The notes beneath the pieces are model-generated. The model worked only from the letters and a program-made list of their open reading frames with translations, did not search any database and was not told the DNA's origin. Below, one piece after another: positions 34,664-46,190 of a stretch of 64,000 bases of DNA. This stretch comes from Spinellus fusiger (lineage: Eukaryota; Mucoromycota; Mucoromycetes; Mucorales; Phycomycetaceae): contig JALLLS010000004.1 in NCBI GenBank assembly GCA_025094145.1, positions 372,001 to 436,000 of the forward strand. Reading direction: 5' to 3'. The first letter of the stretch is position 1. Each line of letters starts with the position of its first letter. A program made the translations under genes and the position numbers.

Positions 34664-37019
34664 TCTCTTCACATTATTCTCATAGATAGTTAAGCTTTTT
34701 TTTTTTAAAAAAAAAATTAACTCAGGATATTTCAAAAGTCAAGAGACAAATAAAGTGATCAAAAAATCTATCAGTCTTCATACAGATTGATTTATGATAA
34801 GGTGGTAAATGTTCTAGAATATTAGCTTAATAGAAATAAACTAAGAAAAATCATATAAAAAGTAAATGATAAGTAGTAAGATAATCTTGTCCAAAAATAA
34901 GATAATCTTGTCTAGGCAATCAAAAGATGGCAAAAGTAGAGTAAGAGGTGTGGACATTTATTTCGGTGATTAGAATATCCTTAATGTCTATTTGGAGTAA
35001 TCTGTCTGTGACATCAAGTTTTTGGTGCTATAATATACACAATGTAGAAAGTATAATACGTTATTAACATCTTGACACTTGATATTGATTCCCACAACCT
35101 CTGAACTTACATGAGTTTTTCTTAATACACTCATCCATGAAAACGGAAATGACATGATTTCCTACATTTGTTTATTTTCTTAGTTCCCTTGCATATATTT
35201 ATTCTTAGTCTGGTTTTATTTTAATTATCAGGCTTAAAATTACACTGTATAATTTAAATAAACCCATCGAGACTTTCCATTGAGAAGTTTGGCCGAGTAG
35301 AAACAGTACTATACTATATTGCTTCATATAAAATATTTATGTATGTTGGATATTCTACCATGCACCGGTCAGTATCTCAGAGATGTAAAAATAAAATTAA
35401 AAATAAAAATAAAAACTCATTTCAATGGTTTGGAAGTTATAGGTCTCAGATGATACTTCAATCTCTTCCAACTATGAATAACATGAGTGTTCTTAAATTT
35501 TTATGGACTATTTTTTTTTATTCTGCTAGAATTTACAATGAAATCACTTGAATAAACTAATAAAATAGCCATTGAAGCATGTTATAATGAATTTTATTTA
35601 TATACTTAGAGGCATATGATTGGCTCAAATAAGAATAAATATATTATAAACTAATAAGTAAAGAAATAACTAAGCTTCATTTAATGTGCCATCTTTATAA
35701 TGAAAATGTAAAACATAATAGAAGATACTCACACACGCACACATTTATACATATATTTAAAGCTATCCTTATCTTTAAATATCTTTTTATTTTTATTTTT
35801 ATTTTCATTTTCATTCAATCATTGAGTATTATTACCGTTTTATGAGAGCTTAGAAAATGCTGAAGACCTTATAAGTATAAGATGCTTTATTAAAGTGGGT
35901 GAAGGTCTTATGTAAAGAGGAAATAAAACTACATAAAATCCATGGTAAGGAAAAGGTTCAAAATATGAGTATTGATAAGAAACGTAAATTTCACGAGGTA
36001 CTAATGTCAAAAGAAGAAGAAAGCCAAGAAAATGGATCTAATTCTATAGCAGTTATAACTCTCTCGAGAGATACAATTGAAAAATAGAACAGCACCGAGA
36101 ACATCACTACACTAACTATAATAATAATTTTGTCTTTGCTAAACAATTAACATAAGATAGAAAGGAGATGATCCGATGATGAGTAAAATTTAACTTTGTT
36201 TCTAATTAATTTATTGGTGAGGAAAGTAACTACCGGTGGCCTCAATGAGCAAGTCACCGTATGATGGTCCTACACTAATATTTCCACTAGACATGTATTG
36301 ATTAATGTCTTAAAGTAGTGTTAATAAGTTTATCTATAGACTTTCCCATTAAACAAAAGACCTGAATGTGTATAACAGATGACCTAGACAAACAATATGA
36401 TGAAAGTTGTTGATGAGGCTAAAATTAGGAACAAAGGCTACATGAGGCACCTAAGACCAACTTATTATAATCCATCGCTATTCTTACTATATGAATTATC
36501 TTTCTCTGTATCTTTTATATCATAATATACAGCATTTAATCCATATAATAACATGAAAATTGACAACATGTATGAGGGTTCAATTGTATTATAAACTGTT
36601 ACTAAATTAAATCTAGTGATATGACTGAGTGTCTCTAAAATACAAAATAGTTGCAACGACATATGAGCTAACAAAATATGAAGAAAAAAGAAAAAAAAGA
36701 CAATCTACCGATAGACCTGTTTATTAGTTTATATGAAGGTATATTGTTCAGATAAAAATAGTCCATCTATGTAGATTCAGAGAAATAGTTCAATTGGTTA
36801 AAAGGTAGCTGAACTAACTTTTCTATGGTGAGCGACCAAGAAAATGTTATTTTAAATTTCCAGAACAATTTCATTTATATACTTTACTTGTCGTGACTAT
36901 GGTTACAAGTCAACAACCCAACAAGCCTTATAGATACAATTTTTAATTTTTAAATAAAGAGAGAAGACTGAATCTTTATTGAACAATGATCTATATTTCA
37001 GAAAAAGAAAAGAGAAATA
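34664..37019. other. AT-rich spacer
   Basis: No gene, RNA gene or element is recognised in 2.4 kb. Open frames of 60-70 codons (35339-35551, 35899-36087, 36465-36674 minus) have strongly AT-driven composition and no motifs. There is simple sequence at about 35387-35417 and 35788-35817. Confidence 0.5.
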
Positions 37020-37470
37020 TGTTTACTATGGATAGCTCTGGCATCAACCACATCTTGGCATCATTATCTCATACTGGATATGAGGATGTCTCTATAGTGC
37101 TTGCATGTCATTCCCTATTCAGGCATTAGGGCTGCCTCAGATTGCTACTGCTTTACGTAACACGGCTTTTTTCTTTCCAAATCACCTTTATCAAATAATC
37201 TCAGACATGTTCAATTGAGTTCAATTTGAGCCTTATGCCAGACCAATAGGTTATAGTGGATATGCCAATTTATTTCCTCTATAGCTTTGGTGTATTACTA
37301 GTGTGTGATATAGAACTACTATTCTTTAACAGATAAATAGTACCAGGGTACATAATACAAGTATGAAACACCCTAGTAAAGTTCTATCTCTAAGATATTG
37401 ATTGAGTCTTTAGAGTGCACTTTCTTATCTAAATTAAAACAGCCACATCACACAAAAACAACCCCTCAAT
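37020..37470 (-). pseudogene. Very old Tc1-type transposase fragment
   Basis: On the minus strand at 37260-37180 the frame YWSGIRLKLNSIEHV, a stop, then DYLIKVIWKE follows the pattern of the Tc1 block YWPAQSPDLNPIEHVWDYL. The C-terminal CQAVIDAKG-like end is seen at about 37060-37030. Other stops and shifts break it throughout and I see no terminal repeats. It is more decayed than the four numbered Tc1 copies and belongs to none of them clearly. Confidence 0.5.
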
Positions 37471-39599
37471 TCCTTAATTTTTTTTATAGTCAATGAGCAT
37501 GATAGTTAAGCTTTATTATTGATCATAATCCCAATCCAGGAACTCATAAGCCCCTTACATATGCTTCAAGACTGGCCTAGTTTATTTTTATTTTTATTTT
37601 ATAATTCTAGTTGCATACTCTTTTGAAAAATCACTAATTATAGCTAAGGTATGAATAAATATTACTCTCAAAACCTTAATCAGTATGAGCTAGGTGTCTC
37701 TCTCTCAGTATCTTGTTTTTGCCCCCCGTTTTTTATTTATTTAATTAATGGACATGGTGAAAAAAAAATCAACCACTTTGTAATCTCTTGAAGATTCAAA
37801 TAGTTGATGAGATATTCGTTTTAATTATGTGAGAAGTACTTTTATCTATTTTTATTTATTGAAAGGTCTATATACAACAATAACACAAGTCTGGAAGTTA
37901 TTATATTTACTAGTAATAATTGGTAACCCAGACTTTGTTTTGTGGCTTTGAGAATTCAGACAAATAAAAGTCTTTATAAAAATTGACAGAAATAGTACTA
38001 TTTTTAATATCTTAGTCAAAAACCTCACTGATATTTGAAATCCTGGTGTTTATTTTATAAACTGATGTATCATTACTGCGTAAACCACTACATTAAGAGA
38101 GTTTATTCTAACTATCTATTTATTTATTTTTCCAATGAATCATGTAAATATCTTTTCAAATAAATAAGAATAACAGTAAAGATAGTTAAAATAATTATTT
38201 TTCTTATAAAAAACGATTTAACACTGCAAACTATTTTATTGACTTTTAATATTATCAGTGTTTTCAAATCTTTGTAGCTAAAGAATAAAGAAATAAAACA
38301 GAGGCTGACAACATTCCAAAGGCATCTTTTAATTCTATATAAAATAGACTTAACCAAACTGACCATAGATAAAACACCATTTTTGGTCTACGAGATTTTG
38401 AAATAATGATAGAAAATAGTTGTTTCACATTTAGATAGTTATATCAACACTCATATCATTATCTGACTAGCTCATGGTTTATGATACATTACAGCCAGTG
38501 ATCATTCAAAAAAGAAGCATACTCAATGATTCAACTATCTTATTCATCTGAGTTTATAGTGTCTCTCAGAAAAAGAAAAAGAAAAAGAATAAGAATAAAA
38601 AAGAAATCATCTTTACTGCGGCTTATTTGTAAAAGTTGATATAATTTCTATAGGTAACTCATTGTGACACAAACAGGGAATAGAATAAGAAGTGGAAGTA
38701 GGGTTTATATTTATACATATATATAAAGACTCTGGATTTTGGATATGATGGAAATAGTGTTAGTCAGTACGATAATGTCTGAGGATTTAATTATCTTGTT
38801 ATTGCACTTCACATTTGCATTGAATATCTCTTTCATTCTATTCCAAGTCTGATTTTTTTAGATAATAAAATTAGTGCTATTATTTGGACTGCAAAATACT
38901 TCAGTTCTCATGTTTTCACCCAAAAATTTACTTGTGTGTTTTTTTTTTTGGTCAAGTCAATATATTCATCAAAATACAACTTTTATTATTATTAGAGAAT
39001 GTATACTTGGAAATCATCGTCATGCAATGATAGGTCTATATAAAGATCATCATGCTCTTCCAAGTCCAGGGAAGTGGCTTCAACTATAAGACTTAAAAGA
39101 TTTAACAAATTAAATAAAATAATTTTAAGAATTCATTCATAAATAACTTACCTTCTTTTGCGTATCTCTTTTCAAATGACAAGTGCCTATTTCAGAAAGA
39201 CTAATCTATTATGTAGTAATGAAATTTCATACTCTACTTGCTTCTCACAGTCTTGGAAATCATAGAACTTCCAAAAAAACGCTTATACATACTGAAGTTT
39301 TGAATCAGATTGTCTCTCATAGCCATTTTAACTTCCCAAAACTTTTTTTCGTCTCCATAAAACTAAACAGCTAAAGCCCTGAAACCATAAAATCTATCCT
39401 TCTTAACATCTGCAACTTTCGTGTAAGCTTCAGTTGGAATCTTGCTGCTTATATTGTAATTAGGTTTTTGAAATATATCAATTTCTTGCTTCTTTCCTAC
39501 TGCTACTTCGCTTTTGACTATTATTTTGGTGAAACGTTATCAATGCAATATTTTGTTAGTCTAAGCAGATATAAATCTATACAAATAAACAGTTTTAGT
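37471..39599. other. AT-rich spacer
   Basis: No supported gene in 2.1 kb. The open frames at 38124-38366 (-) and 38874-39374 (+) lack motifs. There is a purine-rich simple stretch at 38573-38605 (GAAAAAGAAAAAG). Some of 39000-39600 may be further decayed C-terminal MULE sequence on the minus strand, but I could not fix a frame. Confidence 0.45.
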
Positions 39600-42050
39600 T
39601 ATTTTGAATTTTTCAAGTTAAATAAATGCAGTGAACAAACCTTTTTTTTTTGTAAATAGGCTATGTTGAATTTATATACTGCATAAAGTTGCTTGGATCA
39701 TAAAGCTCTCTGCTACTGTTAGTATCCAGCTTTAGCAACTTATTCTTGAATTCTTTTAACCTTTTGTTATAGCTCATTTATTTCGAAGAATATCCAGTAA
39801 GAATACTCCATTCACTTTGAATCTTGTCACTCTTTTATTTATTGTTCCTAGGAAAAATTTTTATGAGGCTGAATGAAAAATTTATAGATATATGCCATTG
39901 ACATAGTAAATGAATAGCTTGAGTAAGGACTTCTTCTAAGGCATTTGTTAGTACCAACTCATGATCTATTACCACAACTTTGGGATAATGTTTCTCAGAA
40001 AAGCAAAAGTGTTTTATATGGCTTAAAATCTAAGTGTAATCAGCTACTTTCTCGTTTCTGATAAAGGCAACACCAAGAATAAATGTACTATTCAAGTTTA
40101 TGATACCAACTACTTATGTTATTGGCATTTTTTAACGATTTTTTTTGTAGGCAGCATCAATTACAGGAACGGTTGATTATCTTTCAAAAAGCTTCACAAA
40201 GTCTTTAGCAAAGAAAAAGACCAGTCAATTTTCTTGAAGTTGCTTCATATTTTAATTCGTAGTAATAGTTTCTATTTTCATTCAACTTATCAACAAGAGA
40301 GTGAACTGGAGGCTTGTTGTTTAATTCATCTTCTCTATGCTTTCTAATTGCATTGTATATGGCTCTACTATCGATGGATCTACCCCTTTATATATATTAA
40401 GGCAGTCATCCCATTGGATGGTGATGCACCAGACTTAATTATTACAGAAACAGTCTTCTTCTGAAATTCTGTTATGAGTCTACTCAATGAATGACCGTCG
40501 TATTGTTCTTTTGTTGGAAATTGCTTGTGAGTACTGTTCTTCACTGTAATAAAAGACTGTCCTTTCTTGCGACCAATATAAAGTGACCCGGCAAATGTAA
40601 TCGACCATTTCAGATTCTGGGCTAATTTTATACCAAAAATAATAAACACTATTCTTTCTTTCTTTAATAACAATTTTTTTCTCTAATGTCTGACTCATCC
40701 AACACCGTAATCATCTTCACCAAGACCCCCGAGATGTATGGGAGATATAAGAGCCTCGAGACTCGTTCAGCCATTCTCCGTGAGGTGCTGAACATGAACA
40801 CCACCCAAGCCGAGGCATCTCGTATGTTCAATGTTCCTTGCAACACTGTAGGGGACATTGTGAGACACTTCAAGAAGAAAGGCTTGGTATTACCTTCTCC
40901 CAAGAGTGACTGATGAAGAAATTTGGACGACAGGACCCTTCGGTGGTTGAGAAGAACAGTGGTTAGTGATTCTCATCAGACCATAGTAGCCATTAGGGCA
41001 AGCATGGCCATCAAAGTATCAGACAAGACTCTGAAGAAGCAACTTGATGAAATGGGCTTCCACTCTTTCAGTACAGTGGTGAAGCCTCTTCTCACCAAGA
41101 AACATATAGAGGCAAGGCTTCAGTGGATCCATGAGCACGTTGATTGGACCCATGAGCAGTGGCAAGGGGTCGTCTGGTCCGATGAGTCCAGAGTGGAACT
41201 GATGAGCTATGACAGAGGCGCAAAAGTCATCAGGCAGCCTGGTACGGCCTTTGAGCCTAAGAATGTCCTGGAAATTAGGAGGTTTGAAGGTGGTGGAGTG
41301 ATGCTATAGGGCTGTTTCAGTGGGGAAGGTGTTGGGAGATGGATCGTAGTGGAGGGTAGGACAAACTCCGACAAGCACATCGAGGTACTTGGAGAGGTCT
41401 ATTGCCATGAACTCGAGTATCTCTCTCTCCTAAACCCTGGAGTCAGTTATCCTCTACAGGAGGATAATGATAGACCCCATATGAGCAAGGAAACTCGTGA
41501 ATGGAAGGCAGCAAAGAGTGTGGAAACTCTTCCTTACTGGCCCTCACAATACTGATCTCAATCCAATTGGGCATCTGTGGTCCCACCTCAAGAAGGTTAT
41601 TAGGAAGGACAGGATGGTATATTCCACCAAAGAAAATTTGGAGGCGGCCCTGATGCTGGAATGGGGTAAAATATTGAAGGAAGTGACAGACACCCTCATT
41701 GCCAGCATAGGGCGAAGATGCCAGGCCATTATTGATGCCAAGGGTGACCACAGTGGTTATTAATTAACCTTCTAACAAAACTTTCTTCTTGTATTATAAA
41801 CACTTTTCTATGTATCTATTGAAATTTTTATGTTTTTATCTAATGAATTCATGAAGTTATAACACTATCAAGATAAAGTATGAATCCAAAAAAGAAAATA
41901 TGTATCTGAAATGGTCGATTACATCTCTTTGATCACTTTATTAAATTCAATCGGGTGTGACAAAAAAAACGAGAAGTTAACAGTTAGTGTCGGAAACAGT
42001 CACAAGTAGAATTTAAATTCCTTTGAATTCCCAAAGTTCACAGATACTAG
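39600..42050 (-). pseudogene. Mutator-like (MULE) transposase relic, interrupted by Tc1
   Basis: On the minus strand a decayed MULE transposase can be followed from about 42050 down to 39600, skipping the Tc1 element at 40581-41938. The N-terminal part reads IGRKKGQSFITVKNSTH and FPTKEQYDGHSLSRLI. The DDE domain follows, with VPVIDAAYKKNR (first Asp, family pattern iDaTYkTN), ILGVAFIRNEKVADYT, then VVVIDHELVLTNALEEV (second Asp) and AIHLLCQWHIS, the C-x2-H motif typical of MULEs. The C-terminal MSYNKRLKEFKNKLL follows. Several stops interrupt it. The frame joins in phase across the TA of the Tc1 insertion. Terminal repeats were not found. Confidence 0.75.
40581..41938 (+). mobile_element. Tc1/mariner-type element, family B
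   Basis: A 1358-bp element has ends AAGTGACCCGGCAAATGTAA and the complement of AAGTGATCAAAGAGATGTAA, flanked by TA (40579-40580, 41939-41940). The inner TCGACCATTTCAGAT repeat is exact. The transposase starts at ATG 40686, with a helix-turn-helix (NTTQAEASRMFNVPCNTVGDI) and the linker LPSPKSD. It is broken by a TGA at 40913, a TAG at 41309 and shifts near 41340 and 41545. The first Asp (WSDESR) and the second (QEDNDRPHMS) are intact. The third block is DLNPIGHLW, so the catalytic Glu has become Gly. The end RCQAIIDAKGDHSGY stops at 41763. It sits in the MULE relic and is less AT-rich than its surroundings. Confidence 0.9.
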
Positions 42051-42159
42051 GAAGAGAAGATACATCTACTGCTAATATTGTTTACAAAGAAGTATTTTAG
42101 TTGTCACTCGATGTTTTTATTTTTATTTTTATTTTTATCATTATGTTTAATCCAAAAAT

Positions 42160-42330
42160 ATAACACCAAAAAATCAACATACTGTTTCTATCAACTGTAA
42201 AACATCTAATTCTGATAAGCATTTGTTCGAGTTATGAGTGCTATCAATCATGGCCCATTATGAAGGGCGAATTTCCCCCTAAATTAAAGCATAGGTTGTG
42301 GATTTTCCACTGTGGGCCAAGTGCCATCAT
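42160..42330 (+). repeat. Dispersed repeat shared with 48860-49040
   Basis: The blocks CTGTAAAACATCTAATTCTG, ATAAGCATT, CTATCAATCATGGCCCA and CCACTGTGGGCCAAGTG occur here in the same order as on the minus strand near 48870-48960. The copies are diverged, and here the middle is longer. It is an unclassified dispersed element without coding capacity, about 420 bp downstream of the arrestin-like stop. Confidence 0.5.
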
Positions 42331-42745
42331 TTAATATTAAAAGAAAAGAAAAAAGAAGAAGAAAAAAGACATATATTTAGGCCAAGAATGGCAGTATCTT
42401 CCATCAAATGGATTTTCCCTGATGTTCAATCCTATAATATGAATAATTCACCAAACAACAATAACACAGTGGAAATATACTTCCATTTACCAAAAATAAT
42501 ATATTATTTTGAAGCATACTTAATAGACGAATTTATTTTCTTTATAAAATAAGAATGAATATATATAAACACTATGATCATAGATACAATAATACAGTGG
42601 AAAGTAAACAAAGGAGTAAAGGAAATGAAGAAAATTTAAAAAATACAATAATATTTAAAGTGATAATAATCGAGAACATATACAAGTGATTGAAGGAGAA
42701 GACGGTATCAACAGTTAAGGGAAGGAATAACAGGATTTACTGTTT

Positions 42746-43951
42746 TTAGATGTATGATGATAAAGGTCTTCGAGAAAACTTGATTATTTTTGATGAACTT
42801 TCTTCAAGTGGTGTGTATTCTGGTAAACGTTCTGGAGTGTAGCATGGAAGTGAATATTCATACTCTGCAATAGATAAGAAGTTGGGCAGTGCATGGGTTT
42901 CAGATGGAATTTCAGGTGTATGGTATGAAACTACTTTTTCGTTTTCTTGACTGTTAATGTCAATGTATTCAAAGTTTTTCTCAGGTGGTGCCATGCCATA
43001 GTTGTCAGTAATGACATGAATTGGAATATCCAAAGAAACCATTGATGATTTTACGGCCATACCATATCGCTTATAGTAACCATTAATCTTTAAAAGATAA
43101 GTGATGGCGGCAAGTGATCCAGATTCAAAGGTAGGTGCAAGGTTGCTTGGAAGTACGAATTTAACTTCTGTATCTTTATCACCAGCTGAGATAACGCAGT
43201 GCTTAACATCAACAATTTCTTTCACAGGAGAGACATCACCCGTTTTAAGGGTAACAAGCTGAAGCAATTCGATTGATAAATTCATTCTCTTATTATTTTT
43301 AGATGTGGTTTGCAGTCTGATGGGAATCATATTGCCGGGAATAAGTTGAGTTGGGTTAATAAGAACATCCATGAATATTTCTGCTGATGAGCCGCACTTT
43401 GAGATAGATGACTCGTATTCAGGTATTGTTATCGAAGGCATGTATAGTATTCTCTTCTTCTCGACTCTCGAAATATAAGATATATGGTTTTTGCTACAGT
43501 CAGCATGAGCAACCAGATTATAATTACACCAATAAGCAGTGTGATCAATGGAAGGAGGAAATTGAGAAGCAGGAAATTGGATCACAAATGGAAAGATATA
43601 TTGAGATTTTTTGAGAGGAAGATTGTCGTCTGTCTTCCATAAAGTGTGTTGAATAGCAAACAGACTGTTCTTAATAGTTTTGTCTGATCTTCTCAAAACG
43701 TTTGTACTCTCTGAAGCATGAAATGTCAAGCGAAGCTGTTCCAAATAGATTGGAGTGACCAGATCGATAATAATGGAGCCTACAGATATAGTAATAAATA
43801 AGTATACTTGCAACTGACTTAGTATTGTGATGGGCTTACCTTCAATGATCGATCCGGCAGTATATACTAATTCTTTATTTGCGTTTGAGTTTGACTCTGA
43901 TGAGATCAAAATTCTCATCTTGTTAGAAGAGATTGGATTTGATGTAGACAT
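42746..43951 (-). CDS. Arrestin-fold (alpha-arrestin-like) protein, 2 exons
   Basis: The protein has an arrestin-type beta-sandwich layout, as in alpha-arrestins that act as adaptors for ubiquitination and endocytosis of membrane proteins. A 60-nt GT-AG intron (43780-43839) gives 381 residues. Spliced, the N-terminus reads YTAGSIIEGSIIIDLVTPIYLEQLRL, the typical start of an Arrestin_N domain, running to about residue 150. An Arrestin_C-like region follows (EIFMDVLINPTQLIPGNMIPI, about 175-320). The tail is Pro/Tyr/Glu-rich with LPCYTPERLPEYTPLEE. A perfect PPxY, the usual Rsp5-binding motif, is not present. The intron length is a multiple of three and contains no stop, so unspliced RNA is also open (401 codons). 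A TATATAG lies about 50 bp before the start. The client protein is unknown. Confidence 0.75.
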   Translation of the reverse strand: MSTSNPISSNKMRILISSESNSNANKELVYTAGSIIEGKPITILSQLQVYLFITISVGSIIIDLVTPIYLEQLRLTFHASESTNVLRRSDKTIKNSLFAIQHTLWKTDDNLPLKKSQYIFPFVIQFPASQFPPSIDHTAYWCNYNLVAHADCSKNHISYISRVEKKRILYMPSITIPEYESSISKCGSSAEIFMDVLINPTQLIPGNMIPIRLQTTSKNNKRMNLSIELLQLVTLKTGDVSPVKEIVDVKHCVISAGDKDTEVKFVLPSNLAPTFESGSLAAITYLLKINGYYKRYGMAVKSSMVSLDIPIHVITDNYGMAPPEKNFEYIDINSQENEKVVSYHTPEIPSETHALPNFLSIAEYEYSLPCYTPERLPEYTPLEESSSKIIKFSRRPLSSYI

Positions 43952-45829
43952 TGTAGATTAAAGTTAAAATAATTCAGCAAAGCAACCTCAATATTAGCTC
44001 TTTATATAGTATTGGAACAAGATATCTAAGAGAATCATAATTTCAAACATTGACAAAATTAGCAAAATTATAGCTGCGGTCAGTTTCCTAAAATGATTAG
44101 AATTTTGGCTGGAATACTACAGAAATAAATGCCCAGAAATTCTTGTTGATGAAGTTTATTGTGCTCATGATTAACAAATGTTTCAAGACAAATAATATAG
44201 AAAATCTTGTCTTAGCTTATTTTAAACTTAAATATGAGCTTCATGTCAATATTCTGCTCTTTTTAGGACTAATATAAATAAATAAATAAATAAGGAGAGG
44301 AGAGAGTTAAGTGAGGGGTAAATTTATTTGACAAAAGGGGGTTATTCTTGTGTGTACTTAATTATACAAAGCAACATTCAAATGAGACAAAGCTCTGTGT
44401 ATCTCTATCTGAATGGGATTATATTCATCCAGTAATATGACAGAAATCTATATTAAGTAACTGGGATTTAAATACTAGCTATGACCTACTTTTATAGATA
44501 TTTATATATAAGAACATGCAATTTAAGACAAACCTAAAAAGTATTGAGGATCCGGATAGTTTCTTTATCGAACGTTGCAGTGCTGAATAAGTCAAACTTA
44601 AATAATTTTTATCGATGTCTAGATTCACATATATTATTTCTATTTGAAAACAGATTCATGCTGTCAGTATAAATAATCCTTTTCTTTACCTGATCAGTAA
44701 TCATGCATGGTTTTTATAAACAAAAATGACTATATTTTATATTTTATATTTATTAACTGTTGCTGCTAGTATCACTGTTATTTTCTCACTTTATTATATT
44801 TATTTCTCATTAGACCTAGAGATGCCATGGAAAACAATATATCCTATTAGTGCAATGTAAAAGTAATATGCAGAAAGAGCTTTCACATTCTAAACCCAAT
44901 GACGTTCTTTTAATTAAATAATAAACCCAAAATTGTCTTTTTTTTTTTTTTTTGTCGTCGCTTTGGTCAATAAGCTTGGGTCTCGAGCTTCTAGTCACTC
45001 GGCGGGCTTTTCTTTTATATTCTATTCTCACTCGTATATTGTTTTATTTACATACAGTAACTTAAATTATGGAATATTCTTATCTAACGTCAAACTTAAA
45101 GTGTTACAGAAAATCACTGCCAAAAAGAATCTTATTTGACAAATTTCTCTCCTTCTTAGTCACTTCTAAGCTATGAAGCAGATCAATTACACATTTACAC
45201 TAATAACTATGTAAAATTACGATGAAATAACAGTTTTAATATAATATTTAGTCAAAATTATATATCCAAAGCTTTGTTTATAGTTATAACAAACGAATTA
45301 CTTTTATTTTATTTTCACTGAGATTTATCAGACAAACTGGCACTTATTTTCCAAGCTCTTTCAGCCTACTAAAAGTATAATATAAGCCTTAATTCTGAAA
45401 AACACGTTAGCTTTAGAGTAGGAACTTGAATATCACCATGACTTTTTTTATCAGCTAATTCTTTTTAACGCCATATAATTGATAGGCATCATTACTGTCT
45501 TTTATACAAAAAAAAACTATTTATTTTATTAACTATAGATTTAGTCTATTTTTATTATCTAAAATTATGATATGATTTATCAATATCCTCCTCTATGAAA
45601 CAGGTACTAAGATTAACGATGTCTCTGTTATTATACAAGAGTTATATTTTAAAATCAGATCCAGTACTGGTATTATTCACATGTTGGCCAGAGCTTTTTC
45701 TAATATAAGCAATGCTTAAAGTATCAAAACTACTCTGACTAAAAAAAATCAAAATTGAGAACTAAAGAAATGAGCATACGGAGAAATTGACAAAGATTCA
45801 TCACGGTTTTTTACAGAACATTTTTGCTC
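43952..45829. other. AT-rich spacer upstream of the arrestin-like gene
   Basis: No gene is recognised. The first about 60 bp contain the promoter of the minus-strand gene. A run of 15 T lies at 44939-44953. The frames at 44816-45139 overlap on opposite strands and show no motif. Confidence 0.45.
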
Positions 45830-45833
45830 TAGT

Positions 45834-46190
45834 CTAGAGGATAGTAGCACTCATTTTTACAAATAAATTGAAGTAATTATTTTCTGTTGAACACTGCATA
45901 CATACTATCAACTTTTTTTTGAAAAGAAAATGAGACTTACTCTTATAAATAAACACATGAAAGTAAGACTCAGATAAGTGCATGAGCACATTGAAGAGGT
46001 ATATGAATAGAGGTGCTCTATTCTGTGATTCAATAGGCTCGTAGTCTAGCCTAGAAGTGTCACTAACACTACCAAGATTTGGGCTGAGCACACGATAAAG
46101 ATAAATAGTCTAGATAGTTCTAATAATGGGGAGTTTATTATAGAGAGGTATGTGGATGCTAAGACGTAGAACCTTGGCTTGAAGAAGATA
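45834..46190 (-). pseudogene. Unassigned coding relic
   Basis: A minus-strand frame reads QAKVLRLSIHIPLYNKLP, a TAG, then YLYRVLSPNLGSVSDTSRL and APLFIYLFNVLMHLSESYF, with a donor-like AGTAAGTC and an acceptor-like CAACAG leading to NNYFNLFVKMSATIL and a stop. Composition and the splice pair look more gene-like than the surroundings, and a hydrophobic segment suggests a membrane protein. I do not recognise the family. The in-frame stop argues for a broken or mis-modelled gene. Confidence 0.3.

Noticed and set aside
36780..36855. tRNA-like A-box (TAGTTCAATTGGTTAAA)
   Set aside because: No B-box (GGTTCGAAT-like) at the right distance and no cloverleaf pairing could be drawn.
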